A DNA stretch of 64,000 nucleotides, taken from assembly GCF_013372125.1 (NCBI RefSeq), contig NZ_CP053826.1, forward strand, positions 62,001 through 126,000, read 5' to 3'. This document shows positions 52,643 to 61,123 of this stretch, one piece after another (the first letter of the stretch is position 1; each line of letters opens with the position of its first letter). The notes beneath the pieces were generated by a model, which was given only the letters and a program-made list of their open reading frames with translations, ran no database searches and was not told the origin of the DNA. The translations under genes and the position numbers were made by a program. The DNA is from Campylobacter curvus (lineage in GTDB: Bacteria > Campylobacterota > Campylobacteria > Campylobacterales > Campylobacteraceae).

Positions 52643-53062
52643 TTAGTATTTTACTCCCATGCCCCCAAATTTTAGAGTGTTTGCAGTTTTGTTGTCGTTA
52701 CTTGTGATATTGTCTTTAAGCTGTACCAAACCAGGCAATTTCCAAACATCTTTGCAAAGACCATCTTCACCTATTGTTGCACCTATCGTGCCGTTGCCTG
52801 CATCATTACCTATTGTAAGACAAGTGTCTGTCTTTGCTTTAACAGGGTTTGGTACATTGCTCATGTTTTTAATAGCCGAAAAAGAACCTTGTGACGTATA
52901 ATAAGCACCAATATCTGCAACCAAAGTTTGGACATTGGTAGCCACCTTTGAAATCTCCGCATCATCTCTAGTAGCTGCTAGTCTTGGGATAGCGACAGCT
53001 GCCAAGATACCTAAAATCACGATCACGAAGATCAACTCGATCATTGTAAAACCCTTTTTCAT
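52643..53062 (-). CDS. type IV pilin-like / pseudopilin protein
   Basis: 139 aa. The prepilin signal is textbook: KKG then FTMIELIFVIVILGILAAVAIPRL, cleavage expected after Gly4 with N-methylation of Phe5 and Glu5 of the mature protein (residue 9) conserved. A globular domain of about 100 residues with two Cys (TDTCLTIG, GLCKDVW), probably disulfide-bonded, follows. Such proteins assemble a pilus or a type II secretion/DNA uptake pseudopilus at the inner membrane. No assembly genes are adjacent, so it depends on machinery encoded elsewhere. ATG after AAAAAGGAGA. Confidence 0.92.
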   Translation of the reverse strand: MKKGFTMIELIFVIVILGILAAVAIPRLAATRDDAEISKVATNVQTLVADIGAYYTSQGSFSAIKNMSNVPNPVKAKTDTCLTIGNDAGNGTIGATIGEDGLCKDVWKLPGLVQLKDNITSNDNKTANTLKFGGMGVKY

Positions 53063-53158
53063 GGTTTTCTCCTTTTTGAAGTTTTGTATTTGTTATACGA
53101 TTGCGAATTATACTACGAAATTCGTTTTTTTGCAAACAAATTTTAAATTTTTTATAAA

Positions 53159-54082
53159 CTAGCCATTTTGCGGGCTTTGTATGCTTGGTATTTGGCTAAA
53201 TTCTATCCGTTTACTTTTATAATACGATCCAAGTTCGCTTATGACGATGCCGGCTAGTATTATCGTCGCTCCTGAAATTTGCACTGAATTTAGATGCTCT
53301 CCGCCTACAAAATACCCCAGCACGCCCGCGCTCACCGGCTCAAGCGTAAAAATGAGTGCCGCTTTTACAGGCGAGGTGTAGCGAAGCATGAGATGCTGCA
53401 TGATAAAGCCAAAAAGCGTGGCAAAAACGATAGATATCACCATCGCTTTGTAAAAAGCGTAGTCTAAATTCGGCTTCGCTCCGCCCTCAAAGATAAAAGC
53501 AAAGATAAGGCTTAGCACGCAGACGACCGCAAACTGCGTATTTATCAGCATAAAAAGTTCACAGCGCTTGACAAAGATGCTCGTAAATATGATATGAAGC
53601 GCCCAAGCAAAGGCGCAAACGACGCTCAAGAGCTCGCCAAAGCTTAGGCCAAACCTGGCATTTGAGAGGAAATAAAGCCCAAGAGCGCCTAAAGATATGC
53701 CAACGAACGAATAAACGTAAATTCTTTGACGAAAGAGCAAAAACATCAAAAACGGCACGATGACGACGTTTAGACCCGATATGAAGGCGACCGCGCCGCT
53801 ATATGTGAATTTAAACGCAAATGTTTGAGCGCTGAAACCGCAAAATAAAAATAGCCCCAAGATGACACCGTATTTTACGGAATTTGGATCAAATTTTCTA
53901 AATTTGAGCGTAAAGGCGGACATCAGCACAAACGATATCAAAAATCGCCAAAAAAGTATCGTAAAGACACCGTTTGTCGCGGTCGCTCCCGCCATCGGCA
54001 AAAACGTCGCTCCCCAAACCAAAGCGACAAATATGAGCGCGATATCCGCGCGGAATTCTTTCGTTTTTAGTCTATTCATCAT
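53159..54082 (-). CDS. EamA/DMT-family transporter (paralogue 1)
   Basis: 307 aa with ten predicted membrane segments in two EamA repeats. Motifs: ALIFVALVWGATFLPMAGATA in the first helix, VIPFLMFLLFRQR, and the repeat-two end LMLRYTSPVKAALIFTLEPVSAGVLGYFVGGE. These transporters export metabolites or amino acids; the substrate is unknown. It ends in a longer polar tail (about 19 residues after GSYY) than paralogue 2. The ATG pair at 54082/54079 follows AAAGGA, and an element remnant (copy D) lies directly upstream. Confidence 0.88.
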   Translation of the reverse strand: MMNRLKTKEFRADIALIFVALVWGATFLPMAGATATNGVFTILFWRFLISFVLMSAFTLKFRKFDPNSVKYGVILGLFLFCGFSAQTFAFKFTYSGAVAFISGLNVVIVPFLMFLLFRQRIYVYSFVGISLGALGLYFLSNARFGLSFGELLSVVCAFAWALHIIFTSIFVKRCELFMLINTQFAVVCVLSLIFAFIFEGGAKPNLDYAFYKAMVISIVFATLFGFIMQHLMLRYTSPVKAALIFTLEPVSAGVLGYFVGGEHLNSVQISGATIILAGIVISELGSYYKSKRIEFSQIPSIQSPQNG

Positions 54083-54096
54083 ATTCCTTTTAGTTT

Positions 54097-54360
54097 TAGT
54101 TCTTTTTGGTAAAATTTTGATACATTATTTAAGTGCTTCGCAAATCTTACTCGCTCACAAAGTGCCGTTCTCGAGAGTAGCGACGGTGGCGAACGAAGTG
54201 AAACTAAGCATATAGCACGAAATCAACGGTCAGCTACCGCTTCCCTTAATTTTTGCTTCGTGCTTATGCACTCGCAACTGCGAGCAGAACGGCAGAAATA
54301 GTGTCGCTTCATAAGGTTTGACTTCGCTGAAAAGAAATCAAAAATTTACTAAAAAGAGCC
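54097..54360. mobile_element. MITE-like element copy D between two paralogous transporters
   Basis: About 264 bp, degraded. Internal matches to the family are clear (GGCGAACGAAGTGAA, CATATAGCACGA, CACTCGCAACTGCGAGCAGAACG, GTGTCGCTTCATAAGG). The right end reads, as reverse complement, GGCTCTTTTTAGTAAA, a diverged form of GGCTCTGTTAAAA. The left end is uncertain. The right end overlaps the last codons of the downstream transporter gene on the minus strand: GGC TCT TTT TAG encodes its final Gly-Ser-Phe and stop. Confidence 0.55.
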
Positions 54361-55233
54361 TTTATTTTTATAGTATGAGCCTATCTCACTTAGTAAAATT
54401 CCAGCCAGTATCACGAGCGCTCCGCCGATCTGAAGCGCACTAAACCTCTCTCCGCCCACAAAATATCCAAGCACGCCCGCACTAACCGGCTCAAGCGTAA
54501 AAATGAGCGACGTTTTCATCGGCGTAGTGTAGCGCTGCATCGCGTTTTGAACGAAAAAAGCAAAGACCGTGGCAAAAACTGCCGTGATGATGACGGCTTT
54601 GTAAAATTCCGTGTCAAAATTTGGCATGGCCGTGCCCTCGAAAACGACTGCACATATCAAAGATAGTGCGCAGATAGTCAAAAACTGCATGCAAACCAGC
54701 GCATAAAGCTCGCATCGCTTTACGAAAACACCTGTAAAAACTATCTGAAGCGCATAGGCAAAAGCGCAGATGACACTTAGCAGCTCTCCTAGCCCCAGGC
54801 CAAATTCGCCGGAGGATAAAAAATAAAGCCCGATCGCGCTTAAAAACGCGCCCGCAAACGAGTAGATATAGACCTTTTGCTTGAAAAATAAAAATACTAT
54901 AAACGGCACGAAAACTACGTTTAGACCTGTTATAAAGGCCACGCTGGAGCTTAGAGCGTATTTTAGCGCGAACGTTTGAAAGGCAAATCCGGCAAATAAA
55001 AACGCGCCTAAAATGGCGCCGTATTTTATAGAATTCGCATCGATCTTGCGCACGAAAGCTAGGCTGATTAGCACCATCAGGAAAAACGCTAGCAAAAACC
55101 GCCAAAAAAGCAGCGTGAATACGCCGTTTGTATGAAGCGCTTGCGCCATAGGCAAAAACGTGACGCCCCAAACGACGGCGACTGCGACGAGTGCAAGATC
55201 GGCGAGGAATTCTTTACTTTTTCTGGCTGACAT
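54349..55233 (-). CDS. EamA/DMT-family transporter (paralogue 2, C-terminus ends in element copy D)
   Basis: 294 aa, ten membrane segments, same layout as the neighbouring paralogue (ALVAVAVVWGVTFLPMAQAL, MQRYTTPMKTSLIFTLEPVSAGVLGYFVGGER). Substrate unknown. Both proteins align to the tail: paralogue 1 continues GSYYKSKRIEFSQIPS..., whereas this one reads GSYYKNKGSF and stops, where GSF-stop is the end of element copy D. So the original C-terminal tail was probably replaced. The ATG directly follows the DUF4197 stop (TAAATG), implying translational coupling. Confidence 0.88.
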   Translation of the reverse strand: MSARKSKEFLADLALVAVAVVWGVTFLPMAQALHTNGVFTLLFWRFLLAFFLMVLISLAFVRKIDANSIKYGAILGAFLFAGFAFQTFALKYALSSSVAFITGLNVVFVPFIVFLFFKQKVYIYSFAGAFLSAIGLYFLSSGEFGLGLGELLSVICAFAYALQIVFTGVFVKRCELYALVCMQFLTICALSLICAVVFEGTAMPNFDTEFYKAVIITAVFATVFAFFVQNAMQRYTTPMKTSLIFTLEPVSAGVLGYFVGGERFSALQIGGALVILAGILLSEIGSYYKNKGSF

Positions 55234-55992
55234 TTACTTTAGTATATCGTTTAAAATTTTTGCGCCCTTGCCAAGAGTCCCGCCGCGCAAGCCGCTCTCC
55301 TTTTCGCTCATGACCTTAAAAAGCCCCTCTAGCGTTTTGCGCGTGATGTAGTCGTTCATATCCTCGTTTTGCTGCGGGATGTATTCGCCTGCGCCAAGGT
55401 CTGAGGCTAAATTTTTGAGCGATTTTGCGGTGTCGGAGTTTGTCAGAGCATTGTTTGCAACGAGCGAATTTAGCTTTTTGTAGGCTGTTGCGAACGAGTT
55501 GTCGCTCATCATTTTTTCAATGATAGGCTTAAAGACCTTTTGTAGATTTTTGCCCGATCTTTCCTGTAAAAATTTCGTAAAGCTGTCCTCGCTGCCGTTA
55601 AGGACCTTTTTTACGTCCGCTTCGCTCATATTTTTTATGGTATCGCTAAAGACGTTCGCAGCTTTTGGTACGGCCTCGCCTGCAGCTTTGTTCATCGAAA
55701 CGACGAGCTCGTTCGCCCATTTGTCGCCACCTACTTTTTTGGCTAAATTTGCAGCCGTTTGCAGTGAGCTTGGTAGCGGGATCTTGGCCGTAGCGCTGTT
55801 TAAAAAGCCGTCTTTTGAGAGCTGATCGACCGCGGCGTTTAGTGCGCTTGCAACGAGGCTTTTATAGTCGCCGTTGCTGCTTGGATTTGCAGAATTTATG
55901 GCGCTCATGCCGGAATTTAGCGTATCTTTCCAGCTTGCATGAAGTATGCTAATCACGCCAAACGCAAGCAAAAGCAGGCAAAATTTTCTCAT
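55234..55992 (-). CDS. DUF4197 family exported protein
   Basis: 252 aa with a signal peptide (RKFCLLLLAFGVISILHAS). The mature part is helical: GYKSLV-type repeats SLVASALNAAVDQLSKDGFLN, IPLPSSLQTAANLAKKVGGDKWANELVVSMNKAAGEAVPKAA, ending with YITRKTLEGLFKVMSEKESGLR. This matches DUF4197, whose function is unknown. It has no lipobox; it is probably periplasmic. It is the first gene of a two-gene unit with EamA paralogue 2. Confidence 0.8.
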   Translation of the reverse strand: MRKFCLLLLAFGVISILHASWKDTLNSGMSAINSANPSSNGDYKSLVASALNAAVDQLSKDGFLNSATAKIPLPSSLQTAANLAKKVGGDKWANELVVSMNKAAGEAVPKAANVFSDTIKNMSEADVKKVLNGSEDSFTKFLQERSGKNLQKVFKPIIEKMMSDNSFATAYKKLNSLVANNALTNSDTAKSLKNLASDLGAGEYIPQQNEDMNDYITRKTLEGLFKVMSEKESGLRGGTLGKGAKILNDILK

Positions 55993-56066
55993 CGCTATCC
56001 TTTAGTGAAAAATGCTATATCAAAACGAAGTTAAGCGGATTTATTTTATCAGAAAGTAAATTAAGA

Positions 56067-56072
56067 TATAAT
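56067..56072 (+). promoter_or_regulatory. -10 box before the cytochrome peroxidase gene
   Basis: TATAAT in AAGATATAATGCAA, 28 nt before the ATG. Confidence 0.55.
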
Positions 56073-56100
56073 GCAATTCTAAAATTTTTGCGGGGAATTT

Positions 56101-57000
56101 ATGCAAGAGCTTTTCTTTTCGCTACTTTTGGCAGTCGATATTTTCGCCCTCGAGGCGTCCTTTGAGCCGTTACTATTTTTAAACTACGATGAGAGCAGGG
56201 CGCACCTTGGCAAAAAGCTCTTTTTCGATAAGAGACTAAGCAGCAACGAAAACTACTCGTGCGAGACCTGTCACAACCTCTACTGGGACTTTAGCGGCAC
56301 GAATTCAAAATACGTCCAAAAGGGCACTCTAAACCCGCCCAGCATCTTAAATGCAGCGTCAAATTATATATTTTACAACGACGGTCGTATCCGCGGCATC
56401 CATGCTCAAGTAAAAGAGTCCATCACCTCGCGCTATGAGCTAAATTCCGGTGAAGATAAAATTTTAACCGCCGTAAAGGGCATCGAGGAATATGAAATTT
56501 TGTTCGCCCGCATCTACAAAGACGGCATAACTTATGAAAACATAGTCGATGCCTTCGTAGAATTCGAAAAGGCGATACTGACGATAAATTCGCCCTTTGA
56601 CAGATATCTGGCGGGCGATGAGAGCGCGCTTGGCGAGGGTGAGAAAAAGGGATTTGAAATTTTTAAAAATTTAGGTTGCGTAGCGTGTCATAACGGTAAA
56701 AATTTAGGTGCGAATTTGATGCAGGACGTGCGATTTTCAAAGGATATATTAGCCGGCATCTCCTCTCAAAGCGATATGAACAAGCGCCTTTACCGCGTGC
56801 CGTCACTTAGAAACATCGCGGCAAGTGCGCCTTATTTGATGGACGGCAGCATAATGACGCTAAAAGAGGCGATAAAACATATCGGCGCAAATCAGTTTAT
56901 GTATGATCTAAGTGGTGACGAGATCGATGCGCTCTATAAATTCCTGCTTTCTTTAAGCGGCGAACGCCCGAGGATAATGAATGAACCTTCGTCAAATTAA
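56101..57000 (+). CDS. dihaem cytochrome c peroxidase / MauG-family protein
   Basis: 299 aa. N-terminal signal (FFSLLLAVDIFA), then two haem c sites: CETCH (Cys54-His58) and CVACH (Cys193-His197). Motifs of bacterial cytochrome c peroxidases are visible: LGKKLFFDKRLSSNENYSCETCHN, PPSILNAA, and the C-terminal RVPSLRNIAASAPYLMDGSIMTLKEAI. It likely reduces hydrogen peroxide in the periplasm with electrons from a c-type cytochrome. It is shorter than the usual 320-350 aa. Its last 20 nt overlap the start of the EAL-domain gene, so the two are co-expressed. Confidence 0.88.
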   Translation: MQELFFSLLLAVDIFALEASFEPLLFLNYDESRAHLGKKLFFDKRLSSNENYSCETCHNLYWDFSGTNSKYVQKGTLNPPSILNAASNYIFYNDGRIRGIHAQVKESITSRYELNSGEDKILTAVKGIEEYEILFARIYKDGITYENIVDAFVEFEKAILTINSPFDRYLAGDESALGEGEKKGFEIFKNLGCVACHNGKNLGANLMQDVRFSKDILAGISSQSDMNKRLYRVPSLRNIAASAPYLMDGSIMTLKEAIKHIGANQFMYDLSGDEIDALYKFLLSLSGERPRIMNEPSSN

Positions 57001-59401
57001 AATTTTCGCTTTTGTGCTGGCGGTAGTATTTGGTGTGTGTGCGTTTTTCATCTACAAAACGAACAAGGCTTTGAGCGTGAGCGGGGAATTCAACAACGCT
57101 CTTATAAATTTAAAGCTTGCAAACGACGAGATGAATTTCAACCTCGAAAATAACATACTCGTGCTTAATTACGACGAACTCAACAAAAACGCTAAAAATT
57201 TCGACAGGAATTTAACGAAGCTCTTAGCGCTAAACGAGCAAAATTTAGGGCTTGGCCTGCATGATAACGCGGACAAGCTAAAAGAGCTTAGCGAAATTTA
57301 CACCAAAAAACGTAGGTTCGTCGATAGATCAAACTACGTTAGCTCTGGCATGGCGGCGTTTATCATAGCCGGCGAATACGAAATAAACAAGGATCCCGAG
57401 CTAAAAGCGTTCGAGCCTTTGTTTTTGACGATAAAAAATATGATCAGATTTGATCTGCAAACCGTCAAACAAGCCCAGTTGCAGATAGATGAGATGTCCG
57501 GGCTAAGCGAGCAAAACGCCAAACAGTCCAATATGCTAAAAAAGGCCAAATACGCGCTAAATTCCATGATCTTGCTAAATACGATCTACACTCAAAGCGC
57601 CCAGCTCGGGCTTGGTAAATTTATAGAAAATTTTAGACGCGAAAATCTCATTTGGTATAAAGAGGTGTTTGATAGGCTGAAATTCTTGCAAAGCGTGGCT
57701 TTCGTTTTGTTCTTTTGGCTACTGGCGTTTATATTTTATCAAGCAAGACAAAGCGTGAGAAATTTGCGCCAGATAAAGCTTTTAAAGACGACGATAGACG
57801 GCGGGCATAGCTCGATAGTATTTTCGGACGTGCTAAATAAAATTTTATACGTGAATAAAACGTTTGAAGAGACGACCGGGTATAAACTAAAAGAGGTAAA
57901 AGGCAAAAATCCTCACGTGCTAAAATCCGGCATGCACCCGGAAAGCTTTTACGAGGGCATGCGAGAGGCGATAAGGACGGCGAATTTTTGGGAGAGCGAC
58001 GAGCTCATCAGTAAGGCCAAAGACGGAAACCTCATCTACGAAAAGGCTAAATTTATCCCGTTTTTCTTTCGCTCTAAGCTCGAAGGATATATCGCCATCA
58101 AGCTAAATAGGACCAAAGAGACCATAATGCTAAACGAGCTCGCGGTCAAAAACGAGCAGATAAAGGCGCAGTCGGCGATCGATAAGCTCACCGGCTTTGG
58201 CAATTATTTCGCGCTGACTGAAAATTTAGAGGCTAAAAAGGACGGCATGCTTATTTGCATGAGTATTAAAAATTTCAAAACACTTAGATTTTTCTATCAA
58301 ACCAGGATCATCGACGCCATGCTAAAAGCGATCGCCGATACGCTCAAGCTCTGCGTGGATACCTCGCAGATAAACGCTTGGCTCTTTCGCTTTCAAGACG
58401 ATGCGTTTTACCTTTGGTACAACGGGGATAATATCGTCCGAGACATCGGCTTTATCAAGGAGTATTTTAGCTTCAACAGGCTTGAGGTGATGATAGATGA
58501 CAAGCACGAGAGCTTGCCAAACCCCAAAATAGTCATGGGCGTGTCTTTACCAAACGACACGCCTCAGACTAATCGCTTGATGCAGGCTATCTTGGCAAAT
58601 CAACAAGCCCTGGATAACGGCAGCGAAATTTACTACTATCAAGAAAACGACGCCATCGAGATGCAGTATCACAAGAACCAGCTCGCCACTCAGCTAGTAG
58701 AATACGCCCTTGAAAACGATATGGTGATCGTCGAGTGTCAGGGCATTTATGATGTAGATGCGAACGAAAAAGAGGCGAAATTTTACGAAGTCTTGGTGCG
58801 CATAATGGATCAAAACGGCAAGATCCGCTATCCGGGTGAATTTTTAGAGATCGCCATGAGGACGCAGCTATACGTGCAAATAACCAAAAAGGTCATCGCT
58901 CACGCCTTTGCCCTCGTCGAAAAATACCCGCAATACACATTTTCTATAAATCTTTCAAGCTCCGACATCGCCGATCGCTCCGTCAGAAAGCTACTGGAAG
59001 AGAAGCTAAGCGCATGCGCAAATCCCGCTCACGTATGCTTTGAGATGCTAGAAAGCGAGGAGATGAGCGATTATGAAGGCATAAATTCTTTCATAAAGCG
59101 CGTGAAAAGCTACGGATGTAAAATTTCGATCGATGATTTTGGCTCGGGGTATTCAAACTATTACCGAATTTTGGAGCTTGACATCGATAACATCAAGATA
59201 GACGGCTCGATAATCAAAAAGCTGCCATATGATCAAAATGCGGGCGTCCTAGTCGAAACCATCGTAAATTTCGCTAAAAAGCAGGGCTATAAGGTCGTAG
59301 CGGAGTTTGTGAGCTCGCCTGAAATTTTAGCCAAGGTGCAGGAATTTGGCATCAAATACGCACAAGGCTTCTTGCTGGGCAAGCCAAAGTCGATGAGCTA
59401 G
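56981..59401 (+). CDS. membrane sensor c-di-GMP phosphodiesterase (PAS, degenerate GGDEF, EAL)
   Basis: 806 aa. First membrane segment about 7-24, a helical periplasmic sensor region (about 25-235, resembling DAHL-type domains), second segment about 238-256 (SVAFVLFFWLLAFIFY), a PAS domain (STIDGG-like start, YVNKTFEETTGYKLKEVKGKNPHVLKSGMH), a GGDEF-like domain with the motif lost (RFQDDAF), and an EAL domain (about 560-806). The EAL active-site residues look intact: YEVLVRI, INLSSSDI, FEMLESEE, ISIDDFGSGYSN, NIKIDG, VAEF and QGFLLGKP. It should lower c-di-GMP in response to a periplasmic signal. It overlaps the peroxidase gene, which suggests a link to redox or peroxide state. Confidence 0.9.
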   Translation: MNLRQIKIFAFVLAVVFGVCAFFIYKTNKALSVSGEFNNALINLKLANDEMNFNLENNILVLNYDELNKNAKNFDRNLTKLLALNEQNLGLGLHDNADKLKELSEIYTKKRRFVDRSNYVSSGMAAFIIAGEYEINKDPELKAFEPLFLTIKNMIRFDLQTVKQAQLQIDEMSGLSEQNAKQSNMLKKAKYALNSMILLNTIYTQSAQLGLGKFIENFRRENLIWYKEVFDRLKFLQSVAFVLFFWLLAFIFYQARQSVRNLRQIKLLKTTIDGGHSSIVFSDVLNKILYVNKTFEETTGYKLKEVKGKNPHVLKSGMHPESFYEGMREAIRTANFWESDELISKAKDGNLIYEKAKFIPFFFRSKLEGYIAIKLNRTKETIMLNELAVKNEQIKAQSAIDKLTGFGNYFALTENLEAKKDGMLICMSIKNFKTLRFFYQTRIIDAMLKAIADTLKLCVDTSQINAWLFRFQDDAFYLWYNGDNIVRDIGFIKEYFSFNRLEVMIDDKHESLPNPKIVMGVSLPNDTPQTNRLMQAILANQQALDNGSEIYYYQENDAIEMQYHKNQLATQLVEYALENDMVIVECQGIYDVDANEKEAKFYEVLVRIMDQNGKIRYPGEFLEIAMRTQLYVQITKKVIAHAFALVEKYPQYTFSINLSSSDIADRSVRKLLEEKLSACANPAHVCFEMLESEEMSDYEGINSFIKRVKSYGCKISIDDFGSGYSNYYRILELDIDNIKIDGSIIKKLPYDQNAGVLVETIVNFAKKQGYKVVAEFVSSPEILAKVQEFGIKYAQGFLLGKPKSMS

Positions 59402-59651
59402 GCGACCACCACGGTAAATTTAGCCTTTTTATAAGCGTCATTGCTCGAAATTTAGCACTTCGCAAGCACATCTTGCTCTACTGCTCTTTTTGCTTCGATT
59501 CCATCTTGTGATCTTTGGGCGACCGCAGTTTTCGAGCGAGCAAAGATAGTCAATATAAAAATAAAATAAAATAAAAATTTTAAGTAAAATAAATCAGCAA
59601 TTAACGAAATTTTAAAGCTTATGTGGATAATATTTTAAAGTTTGAAAGAAG
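59402..59651. other. 250-bp gap between the EAL gene and tRNA-Glu
   Basis: AT-rich on the right half. Contains ATTGCTCGAAA and TTTTCGAGCGAGC in inverted orientation about 100 nt apart. No gene or clear repeat copy is supported. Confidence 0.4.
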
Positions 59652-59726
59652 TGGTGACCCCTACGAGACTCGAACTCGTGTTACCGCCGTGAAAGGGCGA
59701 TGTCCTAACCGCTAGACGAAGGGGCC
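59652..59726 (-). tRNA. tRNA-Glu (anticodon TTC)
   Basis: 75 nt on the minus strand including the encoded CCA. Acceptor stem GGCCCCT/AGGGGTC, D-loop GTCTAGCGGTTAGGAC, anticodon loop CTTTCAC (anticodon TTC) between CGCC and GGCG, and T-arm GAGTTCGAGTCTC. A -10-like TATAAT (minus strand, 59754-59749) lies just upstream. Confidence 0.96.
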
Positions 59727-59792
59727 GCCGTCGGTCATTAAAGATGGGATTATATTATTTATTTGCTTAATAGAATATAAAAAAGGAAAAAA

Positions 59793-60275
59793 TTGATAAA
59801 TAAAATTTTAAATTTCACCACGACTATAGTCGCTGCCTTTATCCTTCTTGGCTGCGTAAAAAACGAGCTTCCTCAAAGGTCTCAAACGTTTCAGGTCACT
59901 ATATTTTCACCGCTTATAAAAATAAACGATATCGGCTTTTTACATAGCTATAAAAACGGTCTGAATTTGCAAATTTACAGCTCTGGCATCAATACCGCGG
60001 ACATAAAAATAGACGATGAAATTTGCGTCAATCGCGCTTGTTTTTCAAAGACGGAATTTAACGAGAAATTTTTCCTGCGCCCGCATTACGAGACGATATT
60101 TCAAGATGTCTTGCAAAAAAAAGAGATCTATGACGGCAAAAATCTCGTTAGAAAAGAGTGCGGATTTGAACAAAATATAAGTAATGATTCAATAGAATAT
60201 GAAGTTTGTGACAATTTAATAAAATTTATCGACACTAAAAATCGTATAAAAATCATACTCAAAGAGCTGAAATGA
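59793..60275 (+). CDS. small lipoprotein of unknown function
   Basis: 160 aa from TTG at 59793 (AAAAAGGAAAA upstream). A lipobox (FILLGC, Cys21) follows a hydrophobic signal, so LspA should process it and the protein should be membrane-anchored in the periplasm. The mature part has two Cys pairs (ICVNRAC and ECGFEQ...VC) and is rich in Ile, Lys and Asp. I do not recognise a domain. It overlaps nfo by 4 nt; a small lipoprotein before nfo also occurs in other Campylobacter as I recall, so it is probably genuine. Confidence 0.78.
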   Translation: MINKILNFTTTIVAAFILLGCVKNELPQRSQTFQVTIFSPLIKINDIGFLHSYKNGLNLQIYSSGINTADIKIDDEICVNRACFSKTEFNEKFFLRPHYETIFQDVLQKKEIYDGKNLVRKECGFEQNISNDSIEYEVCDNLIKFIDTKNRIKIILKELK

Positions 60276-61123
60276 GATACATCGGAGCGCACGTGAGCGC
60301 TAGCGGCGGCGTGCAAAACGCACCTTTAAACGCCGCAAAGATCGGAGCTAACGCCTTTGCGCTTTTTGTCAAAAATCAGCGTCAATGGTCGGCAAAGCCG
60401 CTTGAAAGTGACACTATTTTGGAATTCAAGCAAAACTGTAAGGCCGCGAACATAAGCCCCCAGCATATCTTGCCTCACGATAGCTATCTCATAAATTTAG
60501 GCCACTATGACGACGCTAAGCGTGAGCAAAGCTTTAAGGCGTTTGTAGATGAGATAGAGCGCGTGAGCGAGCTTGGGCTGGAGCTTTTAAATTTCCATCC
60601 GGGCTCACATCTAAATGAGATAAGCGAAAACGAGTGTCTAAATTTGATCGCAGAGTGCATGAACGAGGCGTTAAAGCGTACTGCCGGCGTGAAGCTCGTC
60701 ATCGAAAATACCGCGGGACAAGGCTCAAATTTAGGTTTTAGGTTCGAGCAGCTGGCGTATCTGATCGAGCGCACGGACGATAAGAGCCGCGTTGGCGTTT
60801 GTATCGACACCTGTCACGCCTTTGCCGCGGGATACGATCTGCGCACGCCTGAAGCCTATAAAAAGACGATGGACGAATTTGACGCCGTTATCGGGTATGA
60901 GTTTTTATCGGCGATGCATCTAAACGACTGTAAATTCGGGCTAAATTCCAGAAAAGATCGCCACGAGAGCCTTGGGAAGGGATTTTTGGGGCTTAAAGCG
61001 TTTGAGTGTATAATGAACGACGAGCGCATAGGCGAGATCCCGATGATACTAGAGACGATAGATGATAGCATCTGGGCTGATGAGATCAAAATTTTAAGAA
61101 ATCTACAAAAAGGAAAAAAATGA
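60272..61123 (+). CDS. nfo: endonuclease IV
   Basis: 283 aa. It cleaves DNA at abasic sites in base excision repair, using three zinc ions. Motifs: [17 protein letters not shown] at the N-terminus, [36 protein letters not shown], and [23 protein letters not shown]. All metal-ligand His, Glu and Asp positions appear conserved. ATG overlaps the lipoprotein stop, and its stop overlaps the porin start (ATGA), so three genes are tightly coupled. Confidence 0.96.
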   Translation: MRYIGAHVSASGGVQNAPLNAAKIGANAFALFVKNQRQWSAKPLESDTILEFKQNCKAANISPQHILPHDSYLINLGHYDDAKREQSFKAFVDEIERVSELGLELLNFHPGSHLNEISENECLNLIAECMNEALKRTAGVKLVIENTAGQGSNLGFRFEQLAYLIERTDDKSRVGVCIDTCHAFAAGYDLRTPEAYKKTMDEFDAVIGYEFLSAMHLNDCKFGLNSRKDRHESLGKGFLGLKAFECIMNDERIGEIPMILETIDDSIWADEIKILRNLQKGKK

